This document shows, piece by piece, positions 26,985 to 40,719 of a DNA stretch of 64,000 bases. The stretch is taken from contig CAYWKS010000001.1 of the NCBI GenBank assembly GCA_964458935.1, positions 124,001 to 188,000 on the forward strand. Direction: 5' to 3'. Source of the stretch: CAYWKS01 sp964458935 (lineage in GTDB: Bacteria > Planctomycetota > Phycisphaerae > Phycisphaerales > Zrk34). The position numbers and the translations under genes were made by a program. The number at the start of each line of letters is the position of its first letter. Position 1 is the first letter of the stretch. Below the pieces are notes generated by a model. It had not been told where the DNA came from. It ran no database searches and was given only the letters and a program-made list of their open reading frames with translations.

Positions 26985-27012
26985 CGCGATGTGGGGCGGT
27001 GGATGTGGGACA

Positions 27013-27702
27013 TCATTCGCCGCTGAGCGACCGGGCACGCCACTTCTCCTCGGCGTCGGGAAGACGGACGTACAGCGGCGTGAGTGCATACGGATCGACG
27101 AATCGCCCCGCGGCCGCCGCGGCGCGGCCGTGCCGCCACACCACCTCGCTCCGCGCCACGGCGAGCGCGCGATCCAGCAACGCCACGCCCTCGGGCGCCT
27201 CCGGCGGGACGTCGGCGAGCACGGCGAGCGGTCGGCCGGCCAGCGCACAGGCCGCGTCCGGCGTGAGCAGTTGCGCGGCGCCGCGCGCCCGCCAGCCGCC
27301 GTCTGCGCGATCGTACAGCCCCGTGAACCATCGCCCGCCCTTGGCGTTGAGCATGACCGCGACGTGCGGCAAGTCCGCCGGCGCGTTCTCGACCACCACG
27401 TCGAGCGTCGGCACCGCGACCAGCCGACACCCCGTCACACGCGCCAGCACCTTCGCCGTGGTCACCGCGACCCGCAGGCCCGTGAAACTGCCCGGCCCGA
27501 CCGAGACGTACACCTCCGCGAGGTCGGCCGGCTTCAAATCATGCTCGGCGAACACCGCATCGACCCGCGGCAGCAGCTCGACCGCGTGACGCTCCTGCTC
27601 GGGCAGGTCGATCGAGGCGAGGACCCCATCGCCCCGGCCGAGCGTGATGCTGCCCAGTCGGCTCGACGTTTCGATCGCAAGTGACACCGGCTCGCGGGAC
27701 AT
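27013..27702 (-). CDS. tsaB: tRNA threonylcarbamoyladenosine biosynthesis protein TsaB
   Basis: TsaB is the partner that activates TsaD for the t6A37 modification of ANN-decoding tRNAs. The 229 residues fit the family. Signatures are SLAIETSS at the N-terminus, a central GPGSFTGLRVAVTTAK motif (diagnostic of TsaB) and the VPTLDVV segment. No ATPase motif for TsaE is present and tsaD/tsaC/tsaE are not nearby. ATG at 27702 has no Shine-Dalgarno; a TACAAT -10 element ends 8 bases before it. It is followed by der on the same strand, with a gap of 40 bases. Confidence 0.93.
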   Translation of the reverse strand: MSREPVSLAIETSSRLGSITLGRGDGVLASIDLPEQERHAVELLPRVDAVFAEHDLKPADLAEVYVSVGPGSFTGLRVAVTTAKVLARVTGCRLVAVPTLDVVVENAPADLPHVAVMLNAKGGRWFTGLYDRADGGWRARGAAQLLTPDAACALAGRPLAVLADVPPEAPEGVALLDRALAVARSEVVWRHGRAAAAAGRFVDPYALTPLYVRLPDAEEKWRARSLSGE

Positions 27703-27710
27703 CGGCCGCC

Positions 27711-27716
27711 ATTGTA
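27711..27716 (-). promoter_or_regulatory. -10 element of tsaB (leaderless-type position)
   Basis: TACAAT on the minus strand, 8 bases before the tsaB ATG; no Shine-Dalgarno in the gap. Confidence 0.45.
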
Positions 27717-27754
27717 CTCACCCCGCGCCGCCGCGCGGGCGAGGCGGGCGGTGG

Positions 27755-29689
<1,935 letters not shown>

Positions 29690-29698
29690 GGGGAGCAG

Positions 29699-29704
29699 AG
29701 TGTA
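29699..29704 (-). promoter_or_regulatory. -10 element of ABC-F gene
   Basis: TACACT on the minus strand, 9 bases before the ATG, giving a leader of only about 2-3 bases; the intervening bases are pyrimidine-rich and contain no Shine-Dalgarno. Confidence 0.4.
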
Positions 29705-29807
29705 GGGCGCGGCGACGCAATGTGCACACGTTGCGGATCGAGAGCGAACCTTCCGTATCGATCCGGCGTAAAACAGCCGCACACCCGCAGCTCACCGGGA
29801 GGCGCTC

Positions 29808-31295
29808 ATGAGGCGCAGCAGCTCGCTGTCGCTGTCTGTACTGGTTCTTGTGGTTCTCGCCGACATCCTGTTTTACGACGCGGCCACGGGCTGGACGGCC
29901 GGGCTGTTCCTCGCGGCGATCGGGGCGGCTCTGGCATTACGATACCGCGGCGCAATCGCGCAGCCGCCCGTGGCGCTCCTCCTCGTGGCCCTGGTGGGCC
30001 TGGTCGCGGCGATGGTCATTGAACCCGGCCCGCTGGAGATCGTGCTTGCGGTGGTGCTGGCGGCCGCGCTGCCCATGACCGCGCGGCACGGCTGGACGCG
30101 GCGGATCGGCGATTGGGCATGGCGAGCGGCGCACGTGGCTGCGATCGCGGTGACGCGCCCCATCCTCGACCTGGCCATCTGTCGGCGCTGGACCGTCAGG
30201 CACGGCGATCACCGGACGAACTTGCTGGTGCGCCTCGGCCGATGGGTCGTGCCGGTGCTGCTCGCGGCGGTGTTTGTCGTGCTGTTCCGCCTGGCCAATC
30301 CCATCATTGAACACTGGCTCGACGAACTCGGTCGCCGGGTGCAGCACGTCAGCGACTACGTTGCGGCGGCGCGGCTGGCCTTGTGGATGGCGACGGCGTG
30401 GGGTGCGTGGTCGCTGCTGCGCATGCGCCTGGATCGTCGGCTGCGGCGCGGTTCGGTTCAGGGCGCCCACGCCGTCACGCCGCCGCCGATTCCCGGTGCA
30501 TCGGGGTCGCGATGGCATCAGTCGCTGATCATTCGGTCGCTTGTGCTGTTCAACGCCGTCTTCGCCGTGCAGCTCGTGCTCGACGCGATCTATCTCTGGC
30601 GCGGCGCGGCGCTTCCGGACGGGCTGACCTACGCCGAGTACGCCCAGCGCGGTGCGTATCCGTTGATGATCTCGGCGCTGCTGGCCGGGGCATTTGTGAT
30701 CGCCGCGTTTCGCGATCGCTCACCGGTGATCGACAGCCGCGCCGCGCGTGCGCTGGTGTTCGTCTGGCTTGCCCAGAACGAGTGGATGCTTGTCTCGGCG
30801 CTGCGCCGGCTCGATCTTTACGTCGATGTGTACGCGCTGACACGATGGCGCGTGGCTGCGGCGGTCTGGATGGCCGTCGTCGCCATCGGGCTGATCTGGC
30901 TGATCGTTCGCCTCATCCGGCGCAAGTCCAATGCGTGGCTGCTGGGCGTGAACCTGCTGACAGCGCTGGCCGTCTGTTATGCGTGCTGCTTCGTGAACTT
31001 CGACGGTGCGATCGCGTGGTTCAACGTCCGCCACAACCGCGGCGTCACCGGGCCGGAAACCGGTGCGGTCGAACTGGACGTCGAGTATCTTCGCGGGCTC
31101 GGGTACGAAGCGATTCCCGCGCTGCGCTGGTATTCGGCAAGGACAAGCCGACCGGATCATGCCCAGGCCGCGCAGCGGGCGGCGCGGCAACTGGCCCAGC
31201 ACATGGACGAGCAGATGAGCGACTGGCGCGGCTGGACGCTGCGCCGCGATCGCGTGCTGCGAAGGATCGCCGATCGCGCGGAGGACACGCCATGA
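29808..31295 (+). CDS. DUF4173 (DUF4153-like) membrane protein
   Basis: A 495-residue membrane protein with ten or more hydrophobic spans between residues 5 and 395 and a soluble C-terminal tail of about 90 residues. The segment LPDGLTYAEYAQRGAYPLM followed by a long hydrophobic helix, and the later YALTRWRVAAAVWM stretch, are characteristic of the DUF4173 family. The family's function is unknown. ATG at 29808 follows GGGAGG by about 5 bases. It overlaps the next gene by four bases (ATGA) and is the first of three coupled genes. Confidence 0.85.
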   Translation: MRRSSSLSLSVLVLVVLADILFYDAATGWTAGLFLAAIGAALALRYRGAIAQPPVALLLVALVGLVAAMVIEPGPLEIVLAVVLAAALPMTARHGWTRRIGDWAWRAAHVAAIAVTRPILDLAICRRWTVRHGDHRTNLLVRLGRWVVPVLLAAVFVVLFRLANPIIEHWLDELGRRVQHVSDYVAAARLALWMATAWGAWSLLRMRLDRRLRRGSVQGAHAVTPPPIPGASGSRWHQSLIIRSLVLFNAVFAVQLVLDAIYLWRGAALPDGLTYAEYAQRGAYPLMISALLAGAFVIAAFRDRSPVIDSRAARALVFVWLAQNEWMLVSALRRLDLYVDVYALTRWRVAAAVWMAVVAIGLIWLIVRLIRRKSNAWLLGVNLLTALAVCYACCFVNFDGAIAWFNVRHNRGVTGPETGAVELDVEYLRGLGYEAIPALRWYSARTSRPDHAQAAQRAARQLAQHMDEQMSDWRGWTLRRDRVLRRIADRAEDTP

Positions 31296-32467
31296 AGCGA
31301 TTGCTGTTGGCTCTGGTCAGCATTGCGGTCGCATCAGCGATCTGGCTCCCGGCGGTGCACGTGCTGTTTCGTCCGGGCCTCGACGCGTATCGTGCGCCGG
31401 ATCGGATCGGCGCGCGGACCGAGGCGATGGTGCGTCATCGGCTGGCCGCGTGGCTGGACCCGGACCGCCGCGCGCAGGCGCTGGCCACGATGCGAGCGGC
31501 CAACGCCGAATGGGACTTCATGGGCCGCACGTTCCTCGTGCTCGCCCTGTCGAACATCGCGCTGCGCGAGCCCGGCCGCGCCGACGACTGCCTGGACGCG
31601 ATGGACAGCATCATCGACCAGACGCTCGCGATGGAAGCGGAGCACGGCCAGTTCCACTTCCTCATGCCTTATGCGCGTGCCCGGCCGTTCGTCCATCCAC
31701 GCAAGCGAAGCATCTTCGTCGACGGTGAGATCGCGCTGATGCTCGGGGCGCGACGGGTCGTTCGCGAGGACGCCCGCTACGCCCGGGTTCATGCCCGGCG
31801 CGTCGCCGCGCTCGTCGATCAGATGTCCGACGGGCGCGTCCTGTGCGGCGAGAGCTACCCCGACGAGTGCTGGACGTTCTGCAACGCCGTGGCCATCGCG
31901 GCGGTCCGTATGCATGATGCGCTCGACGACGCGGACCATTCGGCGTTCATCGACCGCTGGCTGGACGCGATCCGGGCGCACCTGACCCACGAACAGACGG
32001 GCATGCTCATCTCCGCGTTCACGCTGGGCGGGCGGGAGCTGCACGGCCCGGAGGGCACGACCATCTGGCTGGTCGCGCATTGCCTCAAGCTCGTCGATCC
32101 CGCGTACGCCCGACAGCAGTACGACCTGGCCCGCGCCGAGCTCGGCCGCAGCCTTTTGGGCTTCGGCTACTCGCGCGAGTGGCCGCCGGGCCATCGCGGC
32201 TACCTCGATGTCGATTCGGGCCCGGTGATCCCCGGGCTCGAGGCGAGCGCCAGCGCGAGCGGCCTGGCCGTGCTCGGCGCCGCGTCGTTCGGCGACCAGG
32301 ACTATCTCCGCGAGCTGCTCACGTCGCTGCACCTGGCGGGCATGCCCGTCGAACGGGAGGATCGACTGCACTTCGCCGCGAGCAACCCCGTCGGTGACGC
32401 CGTGCTGCTGTACGCGATGGTGAACGGCCCGCTGTGGGACCGCGTGATGGAGATGAGTCATGACTGA
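31292..32467 (+). CDS. Exported helical protein, alpha/alpha-barrel-like
   Basis: A 391-residue protein with an N-terminal hydrophobic segment (residues 3-24) that is a signal peptide or membrane anchor. The rest is helical, with NAEWDFMGRTFLVLALSNIAL, MDSIIDQTL, FVDGEIALMLGARR and a cysteine/histidine-containing ESYPDECWTFCNAVA segment, followed by LVAHCLKLVDPAYA and SREWPPGHRGYLDVDSGPV. Repeated paired helices of this kind suggest an (alpha/alpha) toroid like those of linalool-dehydratase/isomerase-like or glycan-active proteins; I cannot name the family. Overlaps both neighbours (ATGA with the DUF4173 gene, 8 bases with the next), so the three products probably form one system. Confidence 0.7.
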   Translation: MKRLLLALVSIAVASAIWLPAVHVLFRPGLDAYRAPDRIGARTEAMVRHRLAAWLDPDRRAQALATMRAANAEWDFMGRTFLVLALSNIALREPGRADDCLDAMDSIIDQTLAMEAEHGQFHFLMPYARARPFVHPRKRSIFVDGEIALMLGARRVVREDARYARVHARRVAALVDQMSDGRVLCGESYPDECWTFCNAVAIAAVRMHDALDDADHSAFIDRWLDAIRAHLTHEQTGMLISAFTLGGRELHGPEGTTIWLVAHCLKLVDPAYARQQYDLARAELGRSLLGFGYSREWPPGHRGYLDVDSGPVIPGLEASASASGLAVLGAASFGDQDYLRELLTSLHLAGMPVEREDRLHFAASNPVGDAVLLYAMVNGPLWDRVMEMSHD

Positions 32468-32783
32468 GCATGCCGAACGATGCAAGCGGCGGCGGTTCGG
32501 GCTGTTGTCGCCGGCCGGCTGGCTGATCCGGGCCGTCGTTCTGCTGGTACTGTTCGCGGCCATGCACCTGCTGGGCTGGCGCGAGCACACGAACGTGTTC
32601 AGCGGCACGCTGGGGTTGAACTCGACGGCGGATTACCTGCGAGCCATCGCCGGCGGGCTGTACGTGATCGCATGGTTCGCGACGGTCGTCGTCGCGCCCA
32701 TCCTTCTCATCGCCGCCGGCGTCTTCGCGCTCCTGCTGTGGCGCAGGTCGCCCACCGATCCGGCTACCGACGACAGCCATTGA
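32460..32783 (+). CDS. Small two-span membrane protein
   Basis: A 107-residue protein with two hydrophobic spans (about residues 18-38 and 68-92) separated by a loop with NVFSGTLGLNST, and a charged N-terminus (ERCKRRR) expected to be cytoplasmic. It overlaps the upstream gene by 8 bases. Unknown function, presumably linked to the DUF4173 membrane protein. Confidence 0.65.
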   Translation: MTEHAERCKRRRFGLLSPAGWLIRAVVLLVLFAAMHLLGWREHTNVFSGTLGLNSTADYLRAIAGGLYVIAWFATVVVAPILLIAAGVFALLLWRRSPTDPATDDSH

Positions 32784-32883
32784 TGGGGCACAAGCTTCGA
32801 TCGCGGTTGCGTCAGCGAACCCCAGCGCGGCATGTCGCACCACAAACACCCCGCCGCGGGCCTCCGGGCGCGGCTCGATAGAA

Positions 32884-33567
32884 TCAGCACGGTTGACGCT
32901 GGCGCTGCCACCGCAGCGTCGGCTGCGCCGGGTTATCGTTGAAGAGGACCACGTCGGCGCGGGTGTGGGGTTGCACCCGGTCGATGTAGAGCTGCTGGCC
33001 GGGGAGGTAGCGGTCGTGGTACTCACGGGCCACCGCGTCGGCGTCGCCGAGCCGACCCGCGTCACGCTCCCGGGCGCGATCCAGGATCGCGCTCGCCGAC
33101 GCATCGACGTACACGCGGTACTCCCATGCATCGTCGAGCTCGGGCCGCATCGCGAACACCCCGTCGAACAGCAGCACCGAACCCGGTGCGGCCTGGCGCG
33201 GGGGATGTTCGACGTGCTCTTCCGTGCGGAAGTCGAAGGCGGCCGAGCGATACCAGCCGTCGCCGGCCGGCCCGAGCGGGTCGAGCAGCCGGCGGCGGGC
33301 CGCGTCGGTATCGAATGAATGGCGGTAGTACTGCTCGGGGCCGCGACCGTTGGCATAGCGCACGTCGCGCGGATGATGAAACCCGTCGATGGTGCCGCGG
33401 ATGACCGGTCGGCCGCGGCGTTCGAGCGGGCCGACCAGCTCGTTCGCGAGCGTGGTCTTGCCCGAGGCGCTGCGGCCGTCGATGGCGACGCGCAGGGTAT
33501 GGCCGCAGCGCTCGGCGGCGATGGCGTCGGCGAGCTGCTCGATCACGGCGCGGCGGGCTTCGGTCAT
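32884..33567 (-). CDS. Uridine kinase-like P-loop protein
   Basis: A 227-residue P-loop kinase of the uridine kinase/phosphoribulokinase type. The Walker A motif is GRSASGKTT (about residues 31-39), followed by RGTIDGFHHPRDVRY (the substrate-side Asp as in Udk), a YRSAAFDFRTE segment and LLFDGVFAMRPEL, where the DGVF acid fits Walker B. The C-terminal RARERDAGRLG provides the lid arginines. The exact substrate is uncertain, since many such proteins in bacteria are of unassigned specificity. It stands alone, convergent with the small membrane protein and divergent from the methyltransferase. No clear -10 precedes the ATG. Confidence 0.8.
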   Translation of the reverse strand: MTEARRAVIEQLADAIAAERCGHTLRVAIDGRSASGKTTLANELVGPLERRGRPVIRGTIDGFHHPRDVRYANGRGPEQYYRHSFDTDAARRRLLDPLGPAGDGWYRSAAFDFRTEEHVEHPPRQAAPGSVLLFDGVFAMRPELDDAWEYRVYVDASASAILDRARERDAGRLGDADAVAREYHDRYLPGQQLYIDRVQPHTRADVVLFNDNPAQPTLRWQRQRQPC

Positions 33568-33694
33568 GCCAGGGTCCTCAGGCAGTTGGCGGCCGGGGCG
33601 GCCGGGGTTGCGGGCCGCGCATGAGAATGCACCGGCCGGTCGCCGTCAAACGCCCGACGCGACCGGTGAGCCCTGAACGACCGGCGGGCGGCGC

Positions 33695-33700
33695 TATAGT
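33695..33700 (+). promoter_or_regulatory. -10 element of the PKS operon (leaderless-type position)
   Basis: TATAGT ends 5 bases before the ATG at 33706 (11 before a second in-frame ATG at 33712). A weak CTGAAC is found 16 bases upstream. No Shine-Dalgarno is visible. Confidence 0.5.
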
Positions 33701-33705
33701 GGCCC

Positions 33706-34419
33706 ATGCCGATGGTCCCCTGGTTGTCTGACCGCCGGGTCGAGCCCGAACTCATGGACGACCCCAGGCTCGATCCGGCGGCCCACCGTCGGGCGCTGGC
33801 GGGGTTGTGTCGGATCAATCGCTTGTCCGGCACCGATCGCCAGGTCGCCGCGGCGTTGCATGAGGGGCTGGGCGGCGCGGGGGCGCGCGAGCTGCGGGTG
33901 CTCGACGTGGCCTGCGGCGGTGGCGACGTGACGGTCGCGGTGCACCGGCGGCTGCGACGCGGGGGCTTGCCCGTGGTCGTCGACGGCTGCGACCTCAGCC
34001 CCGTCGCGGTGCAAGCGGCCGCACAGCGGGCGGCGCGGGACGATCTGCCCTGCCGCTTCTTCCGACATAATGCCTGCGAAGGGCCCCTGCCCGGCGGCTA
34101 CGATGGGCTGATCTGCATGCTCTTCTGCCATCACCTGCCATCGCCGGCGATCGTCGACCTGCTCCAGCGCATGAAGCGGGCCGCCCCTGTTATCGTGGTC
34201 GACGACCTGGTGCGGGGCGTCGGCGGCTACGCCGGGGCGTGGGTCGGCACGCGGCTGTTGTCACGGTCGCCGATCGTGCACACCGACGGCCCGCAGTCGG
34301 TCGCTGCGGCGCTGACGCCCCAGGAGATGCGGGCGCTGGCGGCTGAAGCCGGCCTCGGCGGCGCGCAGCTCGAGCGGCACTGGCCCTGGCGGATGCGTTT
34401 GACGTGGAGGCGGCCATGA
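33706..34419 (+). CDS. SAM-dependent methyltransferase (PKS operon)
   Basis: A 237-residue class I methyltransferase. Motif I is VLDVACGGGDV (about residue 66), followed by DGCDLSPVAVQAA (motif post-I) and the DGLICMLFCHHL region (motif II). The layout fits the small-molecule methyltransferases found beside type III polyketide synthases. Its stop overlaps the FAD enzyme's ATG (ATGA at 34416-34419). It probably methylates the polyketide product or an intermediate. A start at 34712-like internal positions is not needed; ATG 33706 or 33712 both keep the domain intact. Confidence 0.85.
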   Translation: MPMVPWLSDRRVEPELMDDPRLDPAAHRRALAGLCRINRLSGTDRQVAAALHEGLGGAGARELRVLDVACGGGDVTVAVHRRLRRGGLPVVVDGCDLSPVAVQAAAQRAARDDLPCRFFRHNACEGPLPGGYDGLICMLFCHHLPSPAIVDLLQRMKRAAPVIVVDDLVRGVGGYAGAWVGTRLLSRSPIVHTDGPQSVAAALTPQEMRALAAEAGLGGAQLERHWPWRMRLTWRRP

Positions 34420-35525
34420 GCGGCGACGCGAGCATCGACGTGCTGGTCGTCGGCGCCGGACCCGCCGGCGCGGTCGCGGCGCACGGCTGCGCCCGCCGCG
34501 GGGCGCGGGTGCTGCTCGTGGATCGCGCGCGATTCCCACGCGGCAAGGTGTGCGGGTGCTGCGTCAACGGCGAAGCGCTGGGCGTGCTCGCGCAAGAGGG
34601 TTTGGCCGAGTGGCTGCGGCCGCTGCAGACCGCGCCGCTGCGGGAGTTCGCCTTGCACGCCGGCGGTCGCGGCGTGGCGCTGGCGTACGACGCCGGCTAC
34701 GCCATCTCGCGCGAGCGTTTCGACGCGGCGCTCGTACGGGCCGCGCAAGCCGTCGGCGCCCGGTTCGAAGACGGCACGGCGGCGACGGTCCACACCGACG
34801 GGTCGGTCACGCTGGAGCGCGACGGCGCGGGGCGGAGTCTGTGGCCGCGGTGCGTGGTCGTCGCCGACGGCCTGGCCGGCCGCAGCCTCCGCGATCACGC
34901 CGCGTTCACGGTGACCACCCGGCGGGCGTCGCACGTGGGGCTTGGCGTCAGCCTGGCATCGGGGTCGCTATCGCCGGGCCGCGTCACCATGGCGTGCGCC
35001 CGCTGCGGCTATGCGGGGATGGTGCGGCTGGAAGACGGGCGTTCGGGCGTGGCGGCGGCGGTGGCGCCCGCTGCGGTCCGCGAGGCGGGCGGCCCGGCCG
35101 ACGCCGTCGAGCGGATCCTGCGCGAGGCGGGCGTCGACGCGCCCGCGGGGCTGCACGCGGCGCAGTGGCGAGGGACGGCCCGGCTCACCCGCCGGCGGCG
35201 GCCGCTGGCGGCGCCGGGCGTGTTCGTGGTCGGCGACGCCGCGGGGTACGTCGAGCCATTCACCGGGCAGGGGATGGCGTGGGCGATCCGCGGGGGCGCG
35301 GCCGTGGTCGCCTTGGCCCTCGAAGCCACGCGGCGATGGCACGACCGCACCGCGCGCCGGTGGGAACGGCAGTACCGCCGGCTGGTCGTTCGCAGGCAGT
35401 GGCCTTGCACCGCGGTCGCGGCGGCGCTGCGTCATCCCGCGGCGACGCGTGCCGGGCTCGCGGTGCTCGAGGCGGCGCCCACGCTGGCCAAGCCGATCGC
35501 ACATCACCTCGCCCGCCCGACCTGA
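34416..35525 (+). CDS. FAD-dependent oxidoreductase, geranylgeranyl reductase family
   Basis: A 369-residue flavoprotein. The N-terminal dinucleotide-binding motif is VLVVGAGPAGAVAAHGCARRG, followed by RARFPRGKVCGCCVNGEAL, a segment typical of geranylgeranyl-reductase-like oxidoreductases. The second FAD motif is GVFVVGDAAGYVEPFTGQGMAWAI. It has no membrane span. Its position between a methyltransferase and a type III PKS, with overlapping starts, suggests it oxidises or reduces the polyketide. ATG at 34416 has GGAGG 5 bases upstream within the preceding gene; an in-frame GTG at 34404 is less likely. Confidence 0.88.
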   Translation: MSGDASIDVLVVGAGPAGAVAAHGCARRGARVLLVDRARFPRGKVCGCCVNGEALGVLAQEGLAEWLRPLQTAPLREFALHAGGRGVALAYDAGYAISRERFDAALVRAAQAVGARFEDGTAATVHTDGSVTLERDGAGRSLWPRCVVVADGLAGRSLRDHAAFTVTTRRASHVGLGVSLASGSLSPGRVTMACARCGYAGMVRLEDGRSGVAAAVAPAAVREAGGPADAVERILREAGVDAPAGLHAAQWRGTARLTRRRRPLAAPGVFVVGDAAGYVEPFTGQGMAWAIRGGAAVVALALEATRRWHDRTARRWERQYRRLVVRRQWPCTAVAAALRHPAATRAGLAVLEAAPTLAKPIAHHLARPT

Positions 35526-35533
35526 GCCGATCA

Positions 35534-36649
35534 ATGACCGACTTCACCACACCAGGCTTGGCGATCCACGGACTGGGCGTTGCGACGCCCGCAGCGTCGG
35601 TGTCGCAGGCGGCGCTGGCCGCGTCGACGCGAGGTCGCTGCGGCACGACGCCGGCCGAGCACCGCAAGATCGATCGGATCTTCGCGCACGCCGGCGTCGG
35701 CGAGCGCAGCAGCGTGCTGAGCGGGCCCGGCGACGCCGCGGGATTCCCCGCAGCCTTTCCCCCCGCGACGTCCGGCACGGACGGCGGCCCGACGATTGCC
35801 GAGCGGATGCGCTGGTACGAGGCGCACGCCCTGCCGCTGACCGTCCGCGCGGCGGAGGCCGCCATGCGGCAGGCCGCGATCGACGCCGGCGACGTCGGCC
35901 AGCTCATCGTCGTCTCCTGCACCGGCTTCTACTCGCCGGGGGTGGACGTCGGGCTGATCGAGGCGCTGGGACTGCCGCCGAGCGTCGGGCGCAGCCTGGT
36001 CGGTTTCATGGGCTGCCACGGCGCGATGAACGGCCTGCGTGTGACCGAGGCGCTGGCGCGGACCCAACCCGACCGCTGGGCGCTGATGTGCTGCGTCGAG
36101 CTGTGCAGCCTGCACTTCCAGTACGGCTACGACCCGCAGCGGATCGTGGCCAACGCCCTGTTCGGCGACGGCGCCGCCGCCGTGGCGGGCCGCGCCGTCC
36201 CCGCGGGGTCCGATCCGGCGGGCATCCGGCTCGTGGATCAGGCGTCCACGGTCTTGCCCGACTCGGCGGGGGCGATGACCTGGCGGATCCGCGACCACGG
36301 CTTTGAGATGGGTCTGTCGCCGCGCGTGCCGGAGCTGATCGAGACGCACCTGCGGTCGTTCGTGGGGTCGTGGTTGGGCGGGCGGGGACACGGCAAGCAG
36401 GACGTCGCGCATTGGGCGGTTCACCCCGGCGGCCCGGCGGTGCTCGACGCCGTGGAACGCGCGCTGCACCTGCCCGAGGGCGCGTGCGACGCGTCGCGGG
36501 TCGTGCTCGCCGAACACGGCAACATGTCGTCGCCGACGTTGCTGTTCATCCTCGACCGGCTGCGTCGGAGCGGGGCGCGCGGGCTGTGCGCGGCGCTGGC
36601 GTTCGGGCCGGGGTTGACCGTCGAGGCGGCGCTGCTCGAACTGGGCTGA
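35534..36649 (+). CDS. Type III polyketide synthase (chalcone/stilbene synthase-like)
   Basis: A 371-residue homodimeric-type ketosynthase. The catalytic triad is visible: Cys161 in GFMGCHGAMNGL, His297 in VHPGGPAVLD and Asn330 in EHGNMSSPT. Other family marks are LIVVSCTGFYSPG and the C-terminal LAFGPGLTVEAALLE. It extends an acyl-CoA starter with malonyl-CoA without an acyl carrier protein, giving alkylpyrone, resorcinol or phloroglucinol-type products. It starts 8 bases after the FAD enzyme. The operon (methyltransferase, FAD enzyme, PKS) resembles type III PKS clusters seen in bacteria including planctomycetes; the product cannot be told from sequence. Confidence 0.93.
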   Translation: MTDFTTPGLAIHGLGVATPAASVSQAALAASTRGRCGTTPAEHRKIDRIFAHAGVGERSSVLSGPGDAAGFPAAFPPATSGTDGGPTIAERMRWYEAHALPLTVRAAEAAMRQAAIDAGDVGQLIVVSCTGFYSPGVDVGLIEALGLPPSVGRSLVGFMGCHGAMNGLRVTEALARTQPDRWALMCCVELCSLHFQYGYDPQRIVANALFGDGAAAVAGRAVPAGSDPAGIRLVDQASTVLPDSAGAMTWRIRDHGFEMGLSPRVPELIETHLRSFVGSWLGGRGHGKQDVAHWAVHPGGPAVLDAVERALHLPEGACDASRVVLAEHGNMSSPTLLFILDRLRRSGARGLCAALAFGPGLTVEAALLELG

Positions 36650-36652
36650 GCC

Positions 36653-36670
36653 GCGGGCCGTCCGGCCCGC
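36653..36670. terminator. Hairpin between convergent PKS and metH genes
   Basis: Perfect 7-base stem GCGGGCC/GGCCCGC with a 4-base loop, right after the PKS stop and 12 bases from the metH stop. No T-tract is present, so it is a weak bidirectional terminator candidate. Confidence 0.4.
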
Positions 36671-36681
36671 CCGCGCGGCGG

Positions 36682-40251
<3,570 letters not shown>

Positions 40252-40299
40252 AGCGTCACCTTCTGTGAATGGCGAATGGAATTACCTGCGGATTTGGCC

Positions 40300-40328
40300 A
40301 TTATTGCCGGACCGGCGCGGGAAGGCAA
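40300..40328 (-). promoter_or_regulatory. Promoter of metH
   Basis: On the minus strand: TTGCCT (40323-40328), a 17-base spacer, and AATAAT (40300-40305). Transcription would start near 40293, leaving a leader of about 42 bases. Confidence 0.55.
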
Positions 40329-40337
40329 GGGCAATCC

Positions 40338-40353
40338 ATCCGTATATCCGGAT
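40338..40353. promoter_or_regulatory. Candidate met operator upstream of metH
   Basis: ATCCG-TATATC-CGGAT, an inverted repeat with 5-base arms and 6-base spacer, placed 10 bases upstream of the metH -35. The same element, with the same flanking ATCC, occurs upstream of metF at 63887-63902. The position upstream of the -35 suits an activator, though a repressor cannot be excluded. Confidence 0.6.
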
Positions 40354-40719
40354 GAAGGGATAAAATTGCCGCACCGGGGCGTGCGTCGCAAATGTGTTTT
40401 TTTCAATAGTTTATAGCTGCGCCAGCGACTTTCCCGGGGCGAATGCTGCCAGCCGCCCAGCCCCCGCCAGCACGCCGCCCGCGAACCGACGGGCCTGTCG
40501 GCCGCATCCCGGGCAACGAACCCAACCGCGTCGACAACCTGTCGCTTGGCGATCTTGGCCACCCCCTGCCGCATCCAAGATGGACGGCGGGGGTGCGTTC
40601 ATGCGGCAGTCGGCATGGCCCAAGTTGTCGCGACGCGGGCAGGCGGGTCGCCGAGCCCTGATGCGTGCGCCCGTTGCGTGAACGCGACCGGCTCCGATGC
40701 GGCGGCCGGTGCCGACCGA

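Larger units (their letters stand above)
40252..40719. other. 468-base gap upstream of metH and downstream of the RND gene
   Basis: The metH-proximal 110 bases hold the metH promoter and the met operator described separately. An AT-rich patch occurs near 40390-40420. The rest, up to the stop of the RND gene, is GC-rich without a convincing gene; short frames lack start signals. No T-tract terminator for the RND operon was found. Confidence 0.5.

Noticed and set aside
31292..32467. Firm assignment of the exported helical protein as a linalool dehydratase/isomerase relative
   Set aside because: Only a loose resemblance in helix patterns and an EWDFM-type segment; catalytic residues cannot be matched by eye.
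40252..40480. Cobalamin or SAM riboswitch upstream of metH
   Set aside because: No B12 box or SAM-I core was recognisable, and a promoter only about 42 bases upstream of the start leaves no room for one.
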